A stretch of DNA of 64,000 bases from Chelatococcus sp. (GTDB lineage: Bacteria > Pseudomonadota > Alphaproteobacteria > Rhizobiales > Beijerinckiaceae): contig QFQY01000018.1 of the NCBI GenBank assembly GCA_003248805.1, positions 17,085 through 81,084 on the forward strand, written 5' to 3'. Below are positions 60,701-64,000 of the stretch, one piece after another (position 1 is the stretch's first letter; each line of letters opens with the position of its first letter). A program made the translations under genes and the position numbers. The notes below the pieces were generated by a model that saw only the letters and a list, made by a program, of their open reading frames with translations, had not been told where the DNA came from and did no database searches.

Positions 60701-62218
60701 ATGCGCCGAGCCGATGAGCCCCTCGATGCCGTCGAGCAGATCGCCGGCCGCGCCGCCTCCGGGCGCGCCGGAGACGAGATCGACCTGGACCCCACTGCTG
60801 GCGCTGCCGTAATCCGCGAGATCGAAGCCGGTGCCGCCGAGCAGCACGTCGGCGCCGGCGCCACCGTCGAGGACGTCGTCGCCCGCGCCGCCATGAAGCC
60901 TGTCGTCGCCCTCGCCGCCGACCAGCGCGTCATGCCCGGCGCCGCCGTCGAGGATGTCGTTGCCCGAGCCGCCGATGATCAATTGGTCCAGCTCGTCGGC
61001 ATGGACGTAGAGCCCGGCCGTGTCGGCGGAGAAATCGGCCGTGCCGCCCCCCGAGACGGCGATGCCGCTGTCGCTGCCGGTAATGGTCACGACCGCACCG
61101 AAGGCGCGCTTCATCAGGGTCGCGCCGGGATTGAGCGTGATCGACGGATCGACCACGGTGACGGTCGCCCTGACCTCGTTGGCGTCGAAGGCGGTCGTGC
61201 GGCTGCTGTTGTCAGACACATAGGGCCTGATCAGCGTGACCTGCGACTCACGCATGAAGCCGAAGTGATATTGCGTCGCGGTGCCGCCCCGGATCACCGG
61301 ATCGAGGCTGATCGCGTCCGTGATCACGACATCCGTGCCCCAGATGCGGAAGTTCCGGCCATTGCCTTCCGCGATCGCCCGGATGAGGGTCGTGTCGGAC
61401 GATTTCAGATCGTAGCCCGCATCCGTGCTGCCGGTCGCGACCGTGTCCTCGAACAGGACGCCGTGGACGTCCTTCTCCGTGGCGAAGCCGTCGCCGTTCC
61501 AATAGGCTCCGCTGACGCTGTCGTAGGAATTGCGCATGGTGACGCGCTGGAACACGACATCGTGCACCGTTCCGCCGAGATGCACGCCCATGGCGAAGTT
61601 CTCGCCATTCTGCCGCTGGCTGTCGCCGCGCACATCCTGGATCAGGACGTCGTGCGTGTCGTATTGCAGGCGGATGACGCCCTTGGAGAAGCCGTCCACC
61701 TGGACATCGCGAACCGTCAGTCCCGAAATCGTGGCGCTCTTCGCGTCGCCGGACGCATAGTCTTCCAGGAAGCGCTGGACGTTGTCGGCGTCGACATGCT
61801 CGATCCGCAGGTTCTCGATATCGCCACCGACCCGGATCGCGGCATAGCCGATGTTCTTGAAGCTGAGATCGGTGAAGACGAGATTGTCCGCCCCCTCCAG
61901 AAGGCGGAACACCTCGTCCGCGGGGCTCGAATTGGCGACATAGGGGTCAGCCCTGCGGCCGATGATCTCGGCCCGCGCGGGATTGCCGTCGCTGTCGATG
62001 CCGCCGATCGTGACCGGATGGCCTGCCGTCCCGCCGTTGACGATCGACAGCACCTCGCTGCCGATGCGGTAGGCGCCCTGATCGGCGATCAGGAGGACCT
62101 TTCCGTCGGCGCCGGCCGCCGCGACGAAAGCGGGCAGATCGGACAGCGTCCCCGCATTGGCGGCGCTCGACCCATCGCGCAGGCCAGCTCCGAGCGGAGA
62201 AATGTACAACGTTGCCAT
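54716..62218 (-). CDS. Giant secreted beta-helix/RTX/cadherin-like adhesin, 2500 residues
   Basis: Domain order: beta-helix (1-395), paralogous to the protein at 31992 (VIRLQYDTHDVLIQDVRGDS, TDAGYDLKSSDTTLIRAIAE, RNFRIWG); RTX block A (about 405-1510) of units like ADYSASAAGVSVDLAAGTGT followed by GGDAEGDTLSGIE and GGAGADxLIGG calcium nonapeptides; cadherin-like repeats (about 1515-1810) with DDAGGRFAIDxxTG; one B module (about 1811-1920, SIVNFGGKDLLVTTNKIPDS); more cadherin-like repeats (to about 2120); RTX block B (to about 2420); and a serralysin-type C-terminus ending in GATDFVL. No Sec signal; this is a clear type I substrate. ATG 62218 aligns with the N-terminus of the paralogue; the frame is open to 62338. 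Function probably adhesion to or modification of the matrix. Confidence 0.9.
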   Translation of the reverse strand: MATLYISPLGAGLRDGSSAANAGTLSDLPAFVAAAGADGKVLLIADQGAYRIGSEVLSIVNGGTAGHPVTIGGIDSDGNPARAEIIGRRADPYVANSSPADEVFRLLEGADNLVFTDLSFKNIGYAAIRVGGDIENLRIEHVDADNVQRFLEDYASGDAKSATISGLTVRDVQVDGFSKGVIRLQYDTHDVLIQDVRGDSQRQNGENFAMGVHLGGTVHDVVFQRVTMRNSYDSVSGAYWNGDGFATEKDVHGVLFEDTVATGSTDAGYDLKSSDTTLIRAIAEGNGRNFRIWGTDVVITDAISLDPVIRGGTATQYHFGFMRESQVTLIRPYVSDNSSRTTAFDANEVRATVTVVDPSITLNPGATLMKRAFGAVVTITGSDSGIAVSGGGTADFSADTAGLYVHADELDQLIIGGSGNDILDGGAGHDALVGGEGDDRLHGGAGDDVLDGGAGADVLLGGTGFDLADYGSASSGVQVDLVSGAPGGGAAGDLLDGIEGLIGSAHSDTLRGDGGDNLLVGGEGDDVLDGRAGADILVGGAGADTLIGGAGIDMADYSASATGVEVDLAAGTGSGGDAEGDTLSGIEVVLGSAHADILRGGDGDDLLQGGAGADRIIGGGGIDTVDFGYQSQAVSIDLTTGESHGGDAEGDQFSEIEMFYGTAFDDTLIGDAGENVFFGGEGADRLDGADGDDRLIGGAGADILIGGEGIDTADYSGGASAVSVDLAAGVAAGGDAEGDTLSGIEIVIGTAFDDSLAGRDADERLEGGAGNDLLIGGGGADILVGGAGLDTVSYASSLSGIVLDLAAGTGTGDAAGDVLSGVEIVIGSNHADELKIGAGVLVLDGAGGDDTLTGDAGADLLIGGAGADTMDGGAGIDTADYSGSAEGVTVFLSGESGSGGDAEGDILRSIERLIGSHAADSLHGDALDNILIGGAGADGLFGGEGIDTADYSASAAGVSVDLAAGTGTGGDAEGDTLAGIEVLVGSAHADTLTGSDADERFVGGAGADAIVGGGGRDLADYSASAAPVTVNLATGLGSGGDAAGDTLSGIEDVIGTAGDDALTGDGNANRLEGGAGKDTLDGGGGDDILIGGAGDDLYVVDSLDDVVVEEAGGGSDRVSTALAEYTLGANVEGLTYTGTGSFLGLGNTLANGFVGSAGSETFYGFEGNDRMAGSLGADTFYGGAGVNAADYSKSKAAITLNLTTNVNLGGDAEGDVLYDVAQVSGSDYSDSITGSSGAETFYGRGGADALYGLDGDDYLDGGAGTDWLEGGNGNDSYVVDVLTDQVIEAADAGIDTVRTTLASYTLGENVENLIHTGTRSFTGIGNALDNQISGASVGDQLFGGEGNDVLIGRGGADRLDGGEGNDTASYALSALGVVADLSAGVGLAGEAQGDSYVSIENLVGSARADRLTGDDNANRLEGGGDADQLSGGGGADILIGGAGDDLILGGAELDTAVFSGALADYAFSLVDGAIVVSDLRLGAPDGTDTVREVETFVFADGPVSEGALIELILARPPDDISLSGDSFAEDAPGGTVIGTALGHDAPGTIFTYSLADDAGGRFTIDPLSGVLSTAPDAVFDHESEPSVAVTIVVSDAGGLTYSETFSLSVSDVNEAPTELTLAGGSVAETAGGGVVVGTVSGIDPDAGETLHYTLIDDAGGRFAIDAATGVVTTVAGAVFDHETAPTLSLGVRVEDAQGLSLTRSFEIAVADVNEAPTELVLSNSPIPADAAPGTLVGTATGTDPDGGDSLSYRLVDAAGGRFSIDPASGELRVAAGAVLAPGSYEVGIEVRDAAGASLTRSFTLAVEAPDPFKGDSPDLASNSFIVDTRPGGVSGALSIVNFGGKDLLVTTNKIPDSNNDGIIVFGQGGVLNLTPAKITVTAPDNSRVTSLEYDGKVVHDGVDYYVYSRLGSVAGTSDVRFPAASGAIPTGLALIGSLVAENAAGGTQVGVASGSDPEPGAVLTYALIDDAGGRFAIDPVTGALSVVPGAMLDFETLTSHPIVVSVTNAHGGSLRQGFTVAVADVNEAPIVVSAIGATIAEGSGPGTVAGSVKGTDPDAGDAVSYMLLDDAGGRFSIDAVTGVLSVAGGPLDFETASSHELLVQITDTHGLSSQQVVSVQLTDRPEVYSGTDGADVFSAMTNENWTVTGGAGDDTLSTEGGADTVTGGAGDDIISTGDGDDIVKVTGRTDGFDTIDGGAGFDQIVATARNAIIGLHSVSGVELITANGLAGVAIRGSAEADILDFSATTLNGITRISGDGGDDTIIGSAGDDVIIGGAGDDRLAGGGGNDVFLFYDLSGRDVIEGGEGYDAIRADRNDSVLVWGTVTGVEEVSAAGFTNVKIVGTAGADVIDLTGIAVSGIRWISGGDGADTITGSAEADLIIGGLGRDELAGGAGADVFDFDAIAEIGLGSTADAIADFVAGVDRVDLSTIDASTRLGGNQAFSFIGDAVFGRVAGQLRVENGDPATTRVQGDVNGDGVADFELVFHGKPALGATDFVL

Positions 62219-62537
62219 GAAAGCGCGTTCCCTCGGACACCTTGTCCGACGATCTCGGCCCTCACGGCGTCTACTCCCGGCGACTCGTTTTGAGACGCGG
62301 CAGAACGCACCGCGACTATCTTTCGTTAAGGATAACACACTCCCCTAACGTGAGCATAGCGTCGGCGCCCACGGCGCCGCGTTATCCACTGTAAAGAATG
62401 GGTTATCGCCGCTTCGATCCGTCGATGAGGGCGGCTAAGGCCTGATGTCTTCGCGAATCAGCGGCGCCCGGACGCGCGGATGGCCGGGCGAAACGCCCGG
62501 CGATACAGGCGTGGCGGCCGGATGAACGCAGGATCGC
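62219..62537. other. Intergenic region upstream of the giant protein
   Basis: These 319 nt hold no supported gene. The part near 62320-62420 is AT-richer (TTTCGTTAAGGATAACACAC; CCACTGTAAAGAATGGGTTA) and is the likely promoter zone of the giant gene. A perfect hairpin GCCGGGCG-AAA-CGCCCGGC (62483-62501) stands 37 nt beyond the end of the VanZ-like gene and could terminate it. Confidence 0.45.
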
Positions 62538-62921
62538 TCAGTCCGCCCTGCCGGGCCAACGGCGCTTCACGAAAGCGAGCGCGCAGTTGCAGAGGACGCC
62601 GGCCGCGACGCCGAACGACACTCCGAGCGACTTGAAGGCGAAGTCGCCGAATTCACCGTGGCGCGTCGCCGTCAGCGTCTGGCCGAATTCGAGCGCTCCA
62701 GCGCAACCGATCAGCAGCGCGAGAACGAGCAGGGGGCTGCGCCTCGTGCCGATGGTGAATCCGAGCGCCGCCAGAAAGAACGCGAGTTCGCGCTCGAACG
62801 TCACCGGCAAAGGCGACTGGGGACGATATGCGATCGGCGAAAGCGTGGCCGCGACAATGGTCGCGAGCACGATCCAGGCCGAGAGGTGAGCGAGTGTCCG
62901 GAGCGGGAAGCGGGCGAGCAT
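62538..62921 (-). CDS. VanZ-like small membrane protein
   Basis: A 127-residue protein with four predicted helices: LSAWIVLATIVAATLSPIAY, ELAFFLAALGFTIGT, SPLLVLALLIGCAGALEFGQ and GVSFGVAAGVLCNCALAFV. The SPIAYRP and LEFGQTL..RHGEFGDFAFKSLG motifs are typical of VanZ-like proteins in polysaccharide regions of alphaproteobacteria. GGAGG abuts the ATG at 62921, unusually close, so the start is uncertain; the frame is open to 63185. Confidence 0.7.
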   Translation of the reverse strand: MLARFPLRTLAHLSAWIVLATIVAATLSPIAYRPQSPLPVTFERELAFFLAALGFTIGTRRSPLLVLALLIGCAGALEFGQTLTATRHGEFGDFAFKSLGVSFGVAAGVLCNCALAFVKRRWPGRAD

Positions 62922-63117
62922 CCTCCGGAGACTACGGCACCGAAGCGCAAAGCGGGAACCCGCTCCCGAGAGAAGCCGATGCGGCAAGACCCCGATGGGC
63001 GATCCCCATGGCCTCCGTGCGGACGCGCAGCGTTCTATAGCCTCTGCATGCCCCCCTCGACGGCGCGTTGCATGTGCCTTCGGGCGAGGGCTCGGTCGAA
63101 GACGCGGCTGTCGGCGC

Positions 63118-63201
63118 TCATCGTTCGAGCAGCCGCTCGAGCTCCTCGCGCAGCTGCGGGCCGAGGTCGTCGCGCTCCAGCCCATAGGCGATGTTCGCCG
63201 T
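63118..63201 (-). pseudogene. galU: Detached C-terminal remnant of GalU
   Basis: Read in another frame from just after the GalU stop, this segment encodes TANIAYGLERDDLGPQLREE and LERLLER then a stop, which is the expected C-terminal helix of alphaproteobacterial GalU. The segment that should join it to the upstream part (FEGRT-x-DCGSK-x-GFL in the family) is missing. It shows that the upstream gene once continued to here. Confidence 0.75.
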
Positions 63202-63953
63202 CACCGCACCGCGTGGAACGGCTCCTGATGCGACAGCGCGATCATCGAATCCGTCAGCTGGATCTCCCCGCCAGCGCCCTTCTCCTGATGCGCCAGCAGG
63301 TTGAAGATCGTCGGCTGAAGGATGTAGCGACCCGTGATGTGCAGGTTCGACGGCGCCGTCCCCCGCGCCGGCTTCTCGATCATCTTCGTGATCTTCGAGA
63401 CCTTCGCCTCGCGATCCTGAACCCCGACGATGCCGTATTGATGCGTCTGGTCCTCGGGCACCGGCGCCACCGCGATATGGTTGCCGCCATGCCGCTCATA
63501 GGCGTCGATCATCTCGGCCAGGCAGCCCTTGCCCGCGCTGTAGTGCAGCATGTCCGGCAGCAGCAGCGCGAACGGCTCGTCCCCGATCAGGTCGCGCGCG
63601 CACCACACCGCATGCCCCAGGCCCAGCGGCGCCTGCTGCCGCGTGAAACTCGTCGCCCCCGCCGCCGGAAGGTCCAGCTTCAGCGCCTCCAGCTCCTTCG
63701 TCTTGCCCCGCCGCGCCAGCGTGTCGTCGAGCTCGTAGGCCATGTCGAAATGGTCCTCGATCACGCCCTTGTTGCGGCCCGTCACGAACACGAAATGCTC
63801 GATCCCCGCCGCGCGCGCCTCGTCCACCACATGCTGCACCACGGGACGATCCACGATCGTCAGCATCTCCTTCGGGATCGCCTTCGTGGCGGGAAGAAAA
63901 CGGGTCCCAAGACCCGCGACGGGAAAGACGGCCTTGCGAATGCGCTTCGACAT
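63201..63953 (-). CDS. galU: UTP-glucose-1-phosphate uridylyltransferase, C-terminally truncated
   Basis: A 250-residue form of an enzyme usually near 290 residues. It keeps FPVAGLGTRFLPATKAIPKE, the uridine-binding QAPLGLGHAVWCA, LLPDMLHY, QYGIVGVQD, the catalytic-lysine region KMIEKPARGTAPSN and GGEIQLTDSM, but ends FHAVR then TGA. It supplies UDP-glucose for the UDP-glucose dehydrogenase. Just after the stop the lost C-terminus is found in another frame, implying a deletion of about 43 nt in the living genome or an assembly error. The lost strand and helix contribute to the active site rim and oligomer, so activity is doubtful. ATG 63953 is preferred over 63995. Confidence 0.85.
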   Translation of the reverse strand: MSKRIRKAVFPVAGLGTRFLPATKAIPKEMLTIVDRPVVQHVVDEARAAGIEHFVFVTGRNKGVIEDHFDMAYELDDTLARRGKTKELEALKLDLPAAGATSFTRQQAPLGLGHAVWCARDLIGDEPFALLLPDMLHYSAGKGCLAEMIDAYERHGGNHIAVAPVPEDQTHQYGIVGVQDREAKVSKITKMIEKPARGTAPSNLHITGRYILQPTIFNLLAHQEKGAGGEIQLTDSMIALSHQEPFHAVR

Positions 63954-64000
63954 GGAAAACCCGGTTGCAGACCGCGCCATTACGACAGCGGACAAAGAGA

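Noticed and set aside
60287..62293. 668-codon plus-strand frame, and 54608-56410 and 58274-59953, opposite the giant gene
   Set aside because: They are shadows of repetitive Asp/Gly/Ala-coding DNA; products are arrays of Arg/Ala/Val without domains.

Overview
The window is high-GC alphaproteobacterial chromosome-like DNA. Gene content (tryptophan 2,3-dioxygenase, a flavin reductase-MarR fusion, PrtDE-type secretion, a GTA spike-base homologue) and the palindromic intergenic repeats suggest Hyphomicrobiales, perhaps Bosea or a relative. The genus is an inference; no rRNA or tRNA gene was seen.

Left part (1-20.8 kb), catabolism: a GntR/FCD regulator runs off the left edge. It faces a kynureninase-like enzyme plus tryptophan 2,3-dioxygenase, then an alpha/beta hydrolase, an acyl-CoA-dehydrogenase-fold protein, an acyl-CoA ligase, an opine-dehydrogenase-family protein and a 3-hydroxyacyl-CoA dehydrogenase. 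After a cell-wall hydrolase, a small lower-GC islet and an M15 peptidase comes a divergent pair: a NicX-like ring-cleavage dioxygenase and a C1-type flavin reductase fused to a MarR domain. A NitT/TauT-type ABC importer (three genes on the minus strand, its likely binding protein about 3 kb away on the plus strand) brackets a 3-hydroxyisobutyrate-dehydrogenase-like gene and an IlvD/Edd dehydratase. A recurring palindrome (TTTCA-N4-TGAAA and variants) lies upstream of several of these units and suggests one regulon.

Middle (20.9-26.4 kb), secretion: a thermonuclease-like protein, then divergent type I secretion genes (HlyD-type adaptor and PrtD-type ABC exporter) followed by a 246-residue cargo-like protein built from an unfamiliar tandem module.

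Right part (26.5-64 kb), extracellular polysaccharide: UDP-sugar enzymes (4-epimerase, UDP-glucose dehydrogenase, GalU), an initiating sugar-phosphate transferase, flippase, four glycosyltransferases, a Wzy-like polymerase, Wzc-like co-polymerase/BY-kinase, Wza-like exporter and an acyltransferase form a Wzx/Wzy-dependent pathway. Unusual members are a murA-murB pair with intact catalytic residues, a GTA-type head-spike base gene coupled to a possible fibre/SGNH gene behind a phage-like promoter, and three paralogous beta-helix proteins. One is a 2500-residue RTX/cadherin-like giant; two share the module seen in the small cargo beside the type I exporter. GalU at the right edge appears truncated by an internal deletion of about 43 nt.

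Long antisense ORFs over the GC-rich genes were treated as shadows.
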